The notes: generated from the letters alone by a model not told the origin. A DNA stretch of 64,000 nt from Isoetes taiwanensis (GCA_021234155.1 JAJEKV010000032.1:4905835-4969834); one strand, 5' to 3'. Numbered from the stretch's first letter, positions 36,686 to 48,045 are shown. Program-made: numbers and translations.

Positions 36686-37297
36686 AAGAAGCATTAGCCG
36701 GATTCTGTAAATACATAAAACAAGCAATTTAGAAACAAGACCTTCAGAAACAAACCTCTAGCTCAAAAACATTATCAAGAACTCAAAATCAAACTGGACA
36801 AGAGACATAGCCAGAGCTTTTGCCAACAATAGACCTACCGGATCTCCAAATCTTGTTTTTCTAAGCATTTTTACAAATGCCTAAGCCATGCAATCCATCT
36901 TGGCATGCACTGGACTAAGACTAAGTACCAAGCAGCAGACCAAGGGCGTCCAAAATATGAGATTCAGGCCATGATTGCGGCATGGTATGGCGGAGTTGCG
37001 ACGCAGGAACCGAAGAGCATAGGAAAAAAAAAATGGAAGAATTGGCAAATAGATGGTGCTTTACCCATCTCGGCCGTCCCAAGAAAAGAACAAAAGGAAA
37101 GTCGAGGCCTGTTCTGCCGAAGAAGCATTAGCCGCATTCTGTAAATAAATAAAACAAGTAATTTAGAAACAAGACCCTCAGAAACAAACCTCTAGCTCAA
37201 AAACATTATCAAGAACTCAAAATCAAACTGGACAAAAACATAGCCAGAGCTTTTGCCAACAATAGACCTACCGGACCTCCAAATCTTGTTTTTCTAA
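36686..37297 (+). repeat. Direct repeat of about 180 bp, two copies 433 bp apart
   Basis: Copies at 36,686-36,865 and 37,119-37,297 share AGAAGCATTAGCC, then TCTGTAAATA and AAACAAACCTCTAGCTCAAA, with a few substitutions. The intervening sequence is unrelated. No gene recognised here. Confidence 0.8.
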
Positions 37298-37996
37298 CTC
37301 TCTCAATACCGAAAACTACACATCTCATTCTCACCTCAATCCGATCTCGGCCTTCTATAATCCTCTCGAACCTCATCTCCTCGTATTCTCCACACTGACA
37401 TCGCCGAAACTCATTAAAACTGGCCATCTTCAACCCTCCTTTCCCCACCCGACCCTAGGTCCTAGGATGACATGGACCACCAACACCTCGACATTTGCCT
37501 ATTATCGTATCTATCAAACCATACAACAATTTAAAATCCTCTAATTTACATAGGAAAGAACCCCCATACAATTATGTAATCATAACCCTAGGCTTTAATT
37601 ATGTCCATCTTAATGCCACCTCCTGACATGGACTTCAATGCACCCAACACACCTGGCTTACTATAGACCGTTGATGTAGTAAATTTAACGGCTGAGATCG
37701 GGACATGAGAAGCTTCCCCTTATGGTTACTCTACGGTCTAGATAGAATCCCTGAATCCAATGGCCCATATTAAAAGCCCCAAATGGGGGGATTATGAGGT
37801 GGCCCCATCTGAACCGCAGATCTTGCACTTTCGATGGCTGAAGTCGTGACACCTCAATCTTTATACCCAAGGGGGGTGCTTGGGGTGGTTTGGCATGTTT
37901 TCATCTCAACCGTTGATCTCAAAAAATGGACGGCTGCGGCGGCGACACCAAAATCTCTAGAAATAAGGGGGGGTGCTTATATAATTGTATATATAT

Positions 37997-38001
<5 letters not shown>

Positions 38002-38070
<69 letters not shown>
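38002..38070. repeat. (AT)n microsatellite
   Basis: TA dinucleotide run at the left border of the CCTACGG repeat region. Confidence 0.9.
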
Positions 38071-38072
<2 letters not shown>

Positions 38073-38089
38073 CTTATGTTTGTCCTCCT

Positions 38090-39260
38090 AAATCCGACCG
38101 TTGATCCGAGATCCTACGGCTCACGTGGCTTTGGGACGTATCCTACGGCCCAGATGGCTTGGGAGTTTGTGTATAGACTATATGTAAGTGATCAGGGAAA
38201 AAATTAAGCATACTATATATTTTTCATAAAAAATGGTTTGGCTATTTTTCAAAAATTTACAGTATTTATGATATAAATTTGGCTAAAGTTATTATTATTA
38301 TAAGATTTATATATATTTGGACTTGGCGAAACTTTTGAATTATGTACTATAAACTTTCACTTGGCTATTTTTTTTAATTGGAAAAAAACAAACAATGTAA
38401 ATTAAATTCTGTAGCTTTAGATAATTGTACTACAATTACAAATAATAATCAACAATCAAGGAACATACAATAATATTGAAAAACTTTTAACAGAAGCTCA
38501 CAACATAGCTTATAACATCCATAATCTGAACTAATTTAATGCAACGACACCTTGTAGGTATGGTGATCAAATTGCACTTATCTCTAACCCTTGAAGGAAG
38601 ATGTTATGCAACCAACTCGGGCATCTAGAGGGATATTAGCCATCTCTTACAGTTCCTTTTTGAAGATGCATATGTGGTATATATAATAAAAATTCATGGT
38701 TTGAAAAACTACTATTATTGATGATGGTAGGTGGGGATGTGTAAAAGTCTATAATAAGAATTCATTTTTGTCTGGCTATTAATGATTTAATATATAAATA
38801 TTATAATATAAAGGAAGGCTAATCCCTTTTTCTTTAAAGAAAAGAAGGAAAATAGTTTGGCTAATCCTAAAAAAATAATACAGTGCTTGTTTTAACTATG
38901 GCTATTTTTTATTTTTTAAAAAAAATCTCTCTTCATAAAATTCGCCGCAAAAATTGCCTAGGCCCCCTAAAAAATCGCCATTTGGCTATATATAGCCACT
39001 AATTTTTTCCATGTAAGTGATCCTACGGCCCAGGTTGATTTGATCCTGATCGTCGGTCCGAGATCCTACGGCTCACGTTGCTTTGGGACACATCCTACGG
39101 TGCACATGGCTTTAGGAATTATATGTAATCGATCCTACGGTCCAGGTTGTTCTTGATCTTGATCGTCGATCTAGGATCCTACGGCTCATGTTGCTTTAGA
39201 TTTTTGCCACATGGCACGATCTCGGCCCTTGATCGGGTCCAAGATCCTACGGCCCACGTT
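38090..39260 (-). repeat. GATCCTACGGCYCACGTT interspersed repeat family
   Basis: Copies of (C)GATCCTACGGCCCAGGTT- and GAGATCCTACGGCTCACG-type words occur at about 38.1, 39.03-39.25 kb, separated by an AT-rich insert at 38.2-39.0 kb. Read on the minus strand they follow directly downstream of a tRNA-like SINE head at 39.37 kb, so they may be the body of that element. Confidence 0.6.
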
Positions 39261-39308
39261 GAATGCTCATCCTTTAAGGAAAGGCTTTTAAAATTTTTAT
39301 GTTGTGTA

Positions 39309-39368
39309 GGGGATTTGAACCCTGGTCATTACCCCCCTCAACCCCCCATTCTAACCACTAGACCAAGC
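39309..39368 (-). mobile_element. tRNA-derived SINE head (pol III A and B boxes)
   Basis: On the minus strand TGGTCTAGTGGTTAG (39,365-39,351) matches the A box and GGTTCAAATCC (39,321-39,311) the B box. They stand in the right order and spacing for a tRNA. The G-rich interior does not form a good anticodon arm and no acceptor-stem complement is obvious, so this is more likely a SINE head than a tRNA gene. Confidence 0.6.
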
Positions 39369-39429
39369 ATTAATTCTATGAATAATTTATGTTTCAAATA
39401 TACTTAAGGGTAACAATACAGTTAAGATA

Positions 39430-40130
39430 AAATGGAGTATAACATTCTAACTAGTCCAGAAGAGTTCTAGAATGTTTTGGAAGGCTCTAGAAAGTTCTAG
39501 AATCTTCTAGAAAGTTCCAAAATATTCTAGAAAATCCTAGAACATAAGAGAATCTGGGGGAATCTATGAAAATTCTTCCAGAAAGTTTCAAATTGTTCTA
39601 ATAGGTTCTAGAATGTTCGAGAATGTAGGAATCCATGGGAAGGTAAGAGAATCTAGGGAAATACTTCCAGAAAGTTCTAGGATATTTTGAAAGTCTCAGA
39701 ATGTTCCAGAAAGTCTTAGAATGTTCTAAAAAGTTCTAGAATATAAAGGAATCCAGGAGAATCTAACAGAATCTAAGAAAATCTCATAAAATGTGAGAGA
39801 ATCTAGAAAAATATTTACAAGCCTAAGGGAATCTCTTAAAATCTAGGGGATCTAAGGGAATCTTCATAAAATCTAAGGCAATCTAAAAAAATGTTGATGA
39901 AATCTTAGAGTATCTAGGGGAATCTTTATAGAATCTCTTTGAATCTCATATAATGTAAGGGAACCTAAGGCAATCTCATAAAATCTAAAGGGATCTAAGA
40001 GAATCTAAGGGGATCGTCATAGAATCTTGAAGAATCTACGGAAATCTAATGGAATCTAGAGGGAATCTCCACGAAACCTCCAAGAGAACCTTAGTAGAAT
40101 CTTAGAGAATCTATGAATTTAGAGTATTCT
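39430..40130. repeat. GAATCT / TTCTAGAA minisatellite
   Basis: The left half is a 10-bp unit (TTCTAGAAAG variants); the right half drifts into GAATCTAAGG variants like those at 22.1-22.8 kb. Confidence 0.8.
39464..39543. promoter_or_regulatory. Heat-shock-element-like array (16 in-phase pentamers)
   Basis: Alternating nTTCn and nGAAn pentamers run in one phase for 80 bp. Twelve of 16 are perfect and four have a single mismatch. The stretch 39,489-39,518 has six perfect pentamers in a row, whereas three normally suffice for heat-shock factor binding. It is part of a minisatellite, so it may be fortuitous. No heat-shock gene is adjacent. Confidence 0.5.
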
Positions 40131-40987
40131 CAAGACATTCTTTTAGAATGTAGGGCACGACAAGAACTTGCAGCATAGGAACATGCTAAAACTCGAACAT
40201 GCACCGTAGGACGCATTAAATTTCTTGTATATATATATATACAAGTTTTTGTACTATGAATGGGTTCGTGAGCTATGGTTTATGAAGACATGGAAATAAC
40301 ATCTAGGCTTAAACGAATTGGAATACACTGAAAGTCGAATTTAGTGAAATTCTCATACAATGATTGAAGATCTAAGCGGATTAAGAAATCCTAAAGGATG
40401 TAGAAGAATCTTCATAGAACCTTAGAGAGTCTAAGGAAACATTAAGATCCCCTTACAATTCTCATTCTTCCAAATTCCATAAAGATTCCAACATTATCTA
40501 GAAACATTTGCATTTGTCACTATTTTTTTATTCTACATAACCTTGAATTTGTTTTTGAGGTCACAGGCGTTTCGACACATGTTATATTGCAAAATAACGT
40601 TCTCACCAAGAAAATGTTACCTTTTAGGAAGTGGCAATTTTCTATACAAAAGATTATCTACACATTGGGTAGGTTGTTCTTTTTTTCACAATAAAGACAC
40701 GTTTTTCGTTGCGTAACGATTGGCATGAAACGATGTGAATGTTTTATTTCTTCACAATGATCATAGATTGCATATATTCTGTTGTTTCTACTCACTTAGA
40801 AACACTGCCAAGCATTGTCGCTCATTCTTTGATGAGATGTCTCTCACCATGCTGACACAATGCATGTGTTGCAAAGTGAAAAACTGCCTTCACGTGACAA
40901 TGCTCCTTTCACGTTGATATACTTAAGGGAATACCAAATAACAATCCACGCGACTGAGACTGAGCTATTGCATTGAACCTGCCATCC
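40131..40987. other. Intergenic, no gene recognised
   Basis: Contains a (TA)n run bordered by TACAAGTTTTTGTACTATGA at about 40,235, the same border word seen at 22.9 and 29.6 kb. Confidence 0.45.
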
Positions 40988-41165
40988 ATTCTGGGTTGTA
41001 TCCAATGCACTTATCCGGACATAGGTTCGTACATGCATATACTATAAACTAGAGAGACTCTGCAAGCAAGGGGTTTATTCTGGGTTGTATCCAATGCACT
41101 TATCCGGACATAGGTTCGTACATGCATATACTATAAACTAGAGAGACTCTGCAAGCAAGGGGTTT
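40988..41165 (+). repeat. 89-bp perfect tandem duplication
   Basis: ATTCTGGGTTGTATCCAATG ... AGCAAGGGGTTT occurs at 40,988-41,076 and again at 41,077-41,165. Confidence 0.9.
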
Positions 41166-42249
41166 ATTGATATTGTGATGCGAAGATGGTCTGTTAGCAA
41201 AAATACTTTCACCATTATAGAGTTCTCTATGAAGAGTTTATGAAAGAAAGTTGATAGCTAAAGTTAACTTGCCGGCCAAAGTGTCCACCAACCAAACTTC
41301 CTCTCATCTTGTTATTCAATTCCTGAAGGCTTTATAAAACATGGATCTAGCATTATTTTGCTTCCGCTGAAGGCAAAGACTTTTGAAATCAATTTGTCTT
41401 GTGCGTTTACATAGTTTATTAAATTTGTGATTTTCAAGTCTTTATAGCATTGCCTTCGTCCCTTCTTGAATGCCATTTTGGAAATACTGCCAAACTGTGT
41501 GCGGAAACATCCCTTTGCAACATCACATATGCCATATGATATATAAATGACACAACAAAGGAATGCAAAATCACAATTTTCCATGGGAAAAAATAACAGC
41601 AGTTAGCATGCCACATATTACTGACCATTTATAGCTAGAATCCTATGGAATACAAAAGTCCATTAAAAACAAAATACAGATACTTTCAATGAAATTGAAA
41701 TCAACAAGACCCACAAGGTAGAACCGCATCTTATAGCTATACATTAACAAAAACTCAAAAGTGCCAAGTGAATTTTTTAATCGTCATCAAAATGTCAATA
41801 AGATGCATGTACAACTATTTGCTAAAGTAGAAGAATTTGCCAAACTTAATGAACTATATCTTGTTAGTAATGAGAAGATCTCGCGTCGGAAGTTGCCGCC
41901 AGATTCATAAGAAGAGAAGATGATGTACCTGGTTCGACATAGCTTGCACGGATTTTATGGTCCTGCAAATAATGTTGCCCTTACCCTTCCTTGCCCTTGC
42001 AATTTGATTGTCCTGTACCACATACAATCCAGAGGCAGATTCGCCACGAAAAATCATGCTAGATTATGTAAGCATGTCTGAGCAAAGCAAAGACTTTGCA
42101 ATCATAGAATATTAACACATATTAATTCAACCATGTAAGTTTAACTTGGAGAAATAACAATGTTGGCCATTTTCAGTAAAGACTAGAATTCAGATCTAAG
42201 AAGTAAAGACTAGAATTCAGATCTAAGAGGATATGAAGATGAAACATAC
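41166..42249. other. Region 3' of the G6PD exons, no C-terminal exon recognised
   Basis: A possible degenerate exon at about 41,936-41,970 (minus strand, reading TIKSVQAMSNQ after a TTGCAG acceptor) would fit the position of LDTIKGDQ in G6PD but soon diverges. A 27-bp tandem duplication lies at 42,175-42,228. Confidence 0.4.
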
Positions 42250-45249
42250 GTATCAAGGATCAGTCTCCCATATGCTTCAGGGATGACGATATCTTGATAC
42301 CATTGTCGATATGAAAGATCTAATTCTAATTCACTTTGTGTGGCTGACATTTCTAAACCTGGGCGCTTGACCTGTTAAACAGGAAATTATAATACTTCGC
42401 TTTTAAATCTCAAAAAGGTTCTAGTTCCAAGCTTTCAATTTTAAGCCATATGTCAGAGTTTTACGATCCCATATACATTTGTAATGAGGGGAAGCCATTT
42501 GCAACCAGCTTACTGTGACACAAACACATTAGGGGATAGGCAGCAAGCCACATTAGGGGATAGGCAGCATGCCACATGTAGGACTATCTGAAATAGACAT
42601 TTTTTGATACTCTCATCCAAACATAGCAAAAGGGAATACCGTCAGCTTCGTGTACATTGCTTCTGAAGGTTGTAATCGCATCACAAATTCGTTTCTACCT
42701 TGTTTCTTGCCTATATAAATGAAGGAACAATTCGTAAGACCAGAATCACATACAATTTATCTTACAGACCAGAAGTTATCAAAATTTGCAGGCAAAATAA
42801 CAGGAACGTACATTCTTTTAAGACTTTTAAGCATGCTGCAAGTAGCAGAGCTCACATTTGAAAATGTTACCAGGGACATCCTTAAATTGGACCCGGATCT
42901 CAGCCTTACGAGAATCCAAAGACTTTCCAGCTCTAAGGATAAAAGGGACACCTGCATTGGCACCATGCACAATGCATTATTGGCCTCATCCACAAAGCAC
43001 AATAAATGCTCAGTGCAGTGCCTACTAAGCACTAAATGTGCACTGTTGGCAAGAAGTATGGCAAAAGGGAAGGAAGGAAGGAAGGAAGTTTATTTTAACG
43101 TCCACGGAGGCCAAAGGCCTATGAGACGGCACAGAACAGGCAAAAAAGCCAAAAACCCCAACACCAAAACAAACAATGTAATCAGATTGGAACCCTACTA
43201 CCGGATGAAAAAACCCCCACTTGGGAGGAAAAACCCTAACAAAGAGGGCTCTCAAATACCATGCCCCGTAAGAGCAAGTCCGACGGCCGAAATCTGCAGG
43301 ATGTAAGCTCCCAAGGCCACCATAGGTGATGCGAGTAATCGATGTAGCGGTGTGTCGAGCATCTAAGATCGGTGCACCGCTTTCGGACATGGGCATATCT
43401 TTGGCACCGCCGGAGGGCATGGTGCTCATCCTCTATCACGTGCATCTCACAACACCGACATATCCTCTCCTCCCCTCGGGGATCCCGTGCCGCCATTCAT
43501 CCCCCAAACACTCTCCACCAATCGAGGTAATGGGAACCCGTCCTTATGGCGGCAATAGCTCTCCGTTTTTCACAGAGATGTGTGCTTTCAAGTACCGATG
43601 GGGTCCATGCTCAAGGCTGGGATTAATCCGAGCGTGATAGTGCTCGTCTTGGGCTTTGCAAGAGTAGAGGCATCCCACGTAGTGGCAGCATAGCCCGCAT
43701 CCAATTGCCCATTCTCATGCATCGAGAATGCGGCCACCACCATCCGTTGGTAATCCATAGACCACCTCCTAAACCATCCCTTACAGTGCTCGTGCCATAC
43801 CCTCTTCAGCCGCTGGGGGCCCTGCGTTAACAACACGGCCTGTGGGGGCAAGCGATGCTCATCCATCCCATCCACCTTATGGAAGCAAGTAAGATGCCTT
43901 CGCATAGCGAATCGTTGTAAAGGCGAGACCCCGCCTCATACAATAAAATCGTCACGATGCGGTGTCCTTCACTCCCAAGCTATAGGTCAAGAAAGCTTTA
44001 CGCACCCTTTCCAACCTATCCCAATTTATTTTTGCTAACCTGGGGGGCCCCAAACCTCCATCCCATATAGCAGACCGGCTCAACCAAAGCTCTAAACAGT
44101 TTGCTCTCCTCGCCAAATACAGAGATCTATCCGCAAACACGCCGCTTTTGCATCGCATATAAAGCCTTCCAGCCTGCACTGGCTCTTCTCTCCACACACT
44201 CATCCCACAGCATGTTAGTAGTGAAATCAATTCCCAGATACTTGAAGCTCCGCACCATCTCCACTTCCTGTCCCCTGTAATAGAACTCCGGGATAGGGTG
44301 TTGCGAGGACAGGATCGCGAGAAGCTTAGTTTTGTGCAAGTTCATCATCATTCCCGTTGCCCCGTAACCCAACCGAGGGCATCCAAATCTTCACTGCATA
44401 CTGCTGGCCGGTGAGCTAGCAAAGCTACATCATCCGCATATAGTAACGGCTCCACAGAGGTCGATCGATAATTGCACCCGGCTCCCCATGGTGCTTTGCA
44501 TCCACGTCTCCAAGCTATCAATATACAACCCAAAAAGCGTTGGAGACAACGGGCAGCCCCTGCTTAACTCCCATAGTGCTAGCTACCACGATCCTCATAA
44601 GGCGGCATAAATCCCATCATAAAGCTGGTGCACCACATTCTCGCAACTCCCCGTGTGGAACTTCGCAATTCTTGCAACCTCTCCCACAAGATGTCTCACG
44701 GGGGCCGGTATCATATGCGCCTTTAAAATCTACAAAGCGAAGAATACAAGTCCTGGCCGCTCATTCCGCTTGCCTCCATCAACACTCTCAAAGTGAAGAT
44801 ATGGTCGGTCGTGGAGTGAGTCAGCGAAAAGCCCGCTGCCAATTGCCCGCACCCCCGCCTCCTCGGCCCACTTAGTAAGTTTCTTCTCCACCACCGCCAG
44901 AGCTTTGCAAACAGCCGAGCTTACCATAATCATCCGGTAATTCGCCGCTCATCCAGTATTACCCGGCTTTATGAACAGGAACAACCTTACTAACCATCCA
45001 CTGGGAGCCCCTCGCTCAGAGCCTGGTTAATGATCACCGTCAGGGGCCCTACCACAGATGGGCCACCCCATTTCAACAGCTCGGCCTGCAGAGGAACTTA
45101 CCATCCCAACGTACATTGTTTATGTGCAAGACAACTGCTGCAAAGGTGGGCGTTCTTGAGTCTGGCTTCACTGTTGGGTCAACTTTGTATCCCGCATACT
45201 GGCCAAGCACTACATCACTCTTCTTTATAGGTTCAACAGCTTGGAGAAC
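42250..45249 (-). pseudogene. Glucose-6-phosphate dehydrogenase, cytosolic type: four internal exons
   Basis: NADP-dependent first enzyme of the oxidative pentose phosphate pathway. Four exons with GT..AG borders and compatible phases read on the minus strand: 45,102-45,249 (VLQAVEPIKKSDVVLGQYAG...PTFAAVVLHINNVRWDG), 42,856-42,951 ([30 protein letters not shown]), 42,640-42,710 ([20 protein letters not shown]) and 42,250-42,371 ([20 protein letters not shown]...[12 protein letters not shown]). The wording is that of the plant cytosolic isoform, covering roughly the middle of the C-terminal domain. The N-terminal NADP-binding and catalytic exons and the extreme C-terminus are absent from the window. 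The exons that remain are undamaged. A LINE occupies the intron between the first two. Truncated gene or recent fragment. Confidence 0.85.
43065..45095 (-). mobile_element. LINE (non-LTR retrotransposon), decayed, inside a G6PD intron
   Basis: Minus-strand frames give reverse-transcriptase pieces in order: YRMIMVSSAVCKALAVVEKK (44.9 kb), LHFESVDGG, FALDFKGAYDT (44.73-44.7 kb), LLYADDVALLA with the YADD catalytic motif (44.44 kb), MNLHKTKLLAI and FKYLGIDFTTNM (44.33-44.23 kb). A C-terminal part follows, including ERICRCCEMHVIEDEHHALRRC (43.45 kb), a Cys/His finger usual at LINE ORF2 ends. Frames are interrupted by shifts and stops. The 3' end is a (TTCC)n tail at about 43,071-43,090 rather than poly(A). 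The upstream endonuclease domain is missing (5' truncation). Confidence 0.8.
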
Positions 45250-45691
45250 CTGTTATACTTTTCTAGTTATAATATGTGTGAAAGCGTTCAGCTTATCAAT
45301 GGCATTCCTAGTCTGACTGGTATTTATCAACATAATAGTATAATAGGATTTATGCTGCTGCAAAAATATTGCACATATGTTCATCTCCTCACTTTCACTT
45401 TCAGCAACAGTTACACACAATTCTTTAAAATTTTGCTCAATCTGTCCTACATATGGCCAGAGATACAGCCAAATGCAAAATGTGAGAATAGCCCAACCAA
45501 AACTTTTACAGTTTTTATATAATGGTTTAAACAAAACATGTGTACTTACCACAAGACCAACAACCAACTACTACACGGAGGGTCAACTCCCGTCCTGATT
45601 TACAAAGAGGGTCTGGCTTACTATGAATGATGCCAAAGCATGAGAAAAAAAAACTAGAGTATTTCCATAATACAGACCTGCACATCAAAAG

Positions 45692-46265
45692 GCTTGATCC
45701 TCTCCAAATCAAAAGGCTGTAAAAGTGGCTTGGTGAAACATCTTGTGGAGCTCTCTTGGTACTCAATAATACAATAAGGAATGTCACAATAGATGCAAAG
45801 TTAAAGATTGCCACTCCCAAATCTGCAGAGCATCCAAACTAGCTTTAGATATCAAGAACCATCGTGGTGTCTCCAAAAGCTGAAGGTTTTCCAGACAAAC
45901 TTACAGTGCAGTGAAGATCACATACTAGAAAAATAGAATCTTTGCATCAAAATACCTGAGACAAATCCGAATCTGTGGGAAGCTATGTCAGTCTGTGGTG
46001 ACGGGCGTGGTATTTATCAACCACCGTCATGTTTGAACCAAAAAAAATACACGAGGTTTTTGTGGACTTAACCAATTTTTGAGTGAGTGTCATGTTAAAA
46101 CCACATTGAGAGAAAAAATACACGGAGTTTTTTTAGGTTCACACTGGTTCAAACATGACGGTGGTTGATAAATACCACGATTGCTGTGGTGAAAGAAAAC
46201 TAATGGATAGAAGAAGGGGATAACAGAAGGAGATCCGTAGGACCTGTCCAGATTGTACTAATGGA
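45692..46265 (-). repeat. Dispersed repeat, copy B, carrying a MITE insertion
   Basis: Reverse-complement match to 1850-2255. Its right border at about 46,265 is where the RNase H frame of the LTR element loses its expected sequence (after FDIIYNP), so this repeat marks the breakpoint of the retroelement. Confidence 0.7.
46001..46183. mobile_element. 183-bp MITE with 34-bp TIRs and an 8-bp target duplication
   Basis: CGTGGTATTTATCAACCACC... at 46,006-46,039 is the exact inverse of 46,146-46,179. The element is flanked by CTGTGGTG at 45,993-46,000 and 46,184-46,191. The undisturbed site is visible in the other repeat copy near 1,930-1,937. An 8-bp duplication is usual for hAT-type elements. 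Confidence 0.85.
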
Positions 46266-47627
46266 AAAGGTCGGATTGTATATAATATCAAAATCATACT
46301 CCTCAAGGAATTCCATCCATCTCCTTTGCCTTAAGTTGAGGAGTGGCTGGGTGAAAAGATACTGAAGGCTCTGGTGATCAGTATCTAACTGAAACTTCCT
46401 CCCCAGCAAATAATGCCTCCATATCCTTAACGCCCTGACAATGGCTAGCAGCTCCTGATCATGGGTTGGGTAGCGTTGCTCGGCGTCGTTCATCTTCTTC
46501 GAGTCGTAGGCGACTACCCTTCCTTCTTGCATCAAGACTGCCCCTGTTGCTATCTTGCTCGCATCTGTTGCTACCAACTTATCTTTACTCAGGTCCGGAA
46601 GAACAAGCACTGGTGCTGTTGTTAAGGCCTCCTTAAGCTTCTCGAAATAAGCTTGGACTTTCTCTAACCAATGGCTAGCCCAATCCTTGATCTTCTTGGC
46701 CTTGGTGAGGTCCGACAGAGGGGACGCCCACTTAGCAAAATCCTTCACAAACTTTCTGTAATATCCCGCCAACCCGAGAAAGCTTCTAACTTCTGCCACA
46801 TTCCTTGGAGCTGGCCAATCAACTATTGCCTCTATCTTAGATGGATCTGTGGAGATTCCCTCGGATGTTACTACATGCCCCAAATATTCCACTCGGCCTG
46901 TTGCAAAGTGGCACTTGGATAGCTTCCCATACAACCGATGACGTCTCAACTTTTCCAACACTTTCCTGAGATGCTGAATGTCGTCGAAGAAGACAATAAC
47001 AAACTCATCCAAGAAGTCTCTGAAGATGTCATTCATAAGGCGCATAAACGTTGCTGGAGCGTCTGACAATCCAAAGGGCATTACTGTAAACTCAAAATGA
47101 CCATACCGCGTTCTAAAAGCAGTCTTATGGATATCCTCTTCTTTTATTCTTATCTGGTGGTATCCTGACCTCAAATCAATTTTAGAGAATACCTTTGCTC
47201 CTTGTAACTGGTCCATTAGGTCATCTGCCCTTGGCAATGCATATTTGTTCTTTATCGTCTGCTTATTGAGCTGGCGATAATCTATGCACATTCTTAAGCT
47301 CCCATCTTTCTTCTTCACAAAGAGTATAGGTGCTCCGAAAGGAGACACACTTGCTCTTATAAACCCAATCTCGAGCAATTCCTGAAGCTGCTTCTTGAGC
47401 TCAATCAATTCTGGGGTGCTCATTCTATACGGCGCCTTACTGGTAGGCTTCGCATCTGGAGCCAATGTGATCTCATATTCCACATCCCTATAAGGTGGCA
47501 GCTGCCGGATTTCATCCGGAAATACATCCTTGAACTCTGAAATAAGCCTTGCTATCTGCTTGGGTAGTTTATTCCCCTTTGGGTCACATCCATCCTGCTT
47601 GCCTGGCTCCACTGATTCCATCCTCAA
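46262..47627 (-). pseudogene. Reverse transcriptase and RNase H of the LTR element
   Basis: Copies RNA to DNA and removes the RNA strand during retrotransposition. The frame shows the RT fingers and palm ([48 protein letters not shown]) and a catalytic site reading VIVFFDDI, where the usual sequence has YxDD followed by about ten further residues. Those ten or so residues (LVFSK...-like) are missing before [11 protein letters not shown], an in-frame deletion next to the active site at about 46,978. RNase H follows ([45 protein letters not shown]). After FDIIYNP the sequence switches to the dispersed repeat, so integrase is lost. The frame overlaps the protease frame and is shifted from it. 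Confidence 0.9.
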
Positions 47628-48045
47628 GATTGTAGTCCACCTTATTCCTTTCTATACTCTTCCTTAGCTGCTTCAAAGAGATGCACTGCATGGGAGAATC
47701 TACCTTCTTACATTTCACTATCAATTTGTTGCCGTCTGGTGCCGTCATGGTGACTTCGTTCCGATCACAATCGATCATGGCTTTGGCTGGCTTCAAGAAT
47801 TCCATCCCCACTATAAGATCATATCTTCCGATATCCATGACTTCCGCCCCCATCGGCCACTTAGCCCCACTAAGGTCTATGTCAAAGATGATCCTCCTCC
47901 CCTTAGTGTGCCGAATTGCGCCGTTTGCCATAGCCACTGGCCTTGGCTTAGACTTCAATACCTTGCTCTTCATTAGGGCAGCCAACCTAGGAGATGCAAA
48001 ATTGTGAGAACTACCTGTATCTATGAGGACTACATATGGATTACT
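47584..48045 (-). pseudogene. Retroviral-type aspartic protease of the LTR element
   Basis: The active-site motif LIDTGSSHNF lies at about 48,027-47,998 (DTG at 48,021-48,013). It is followed by the flap-like and C-terminal regions (GRYDLIVGMEFLKPAKAMID). It would cleave the Gag-Pol polyprotein. The frame is +1 relative to the end of gag, which stops at TAG 48,050-48,048, and overlaps the RT frame at its end. Confidence 0.85.

Noticed and set aside
37926-38207. ORF rich in Ile-Tyr repeats
   Set aside because: It is translation of the (AT)n microsatellite.
39300-39370. A functional tRNA gene
   Set aside because: A and B boxes are good, but the anticodon arm is a G-rich tract and no acceptor stem can be paired.
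46671-46922. Plus-strand ORFs over the RT region and over gag
   Set aside because: They are antisense shadows of clearly recognised minus-strand RT, RNase H and gag coding sequence.
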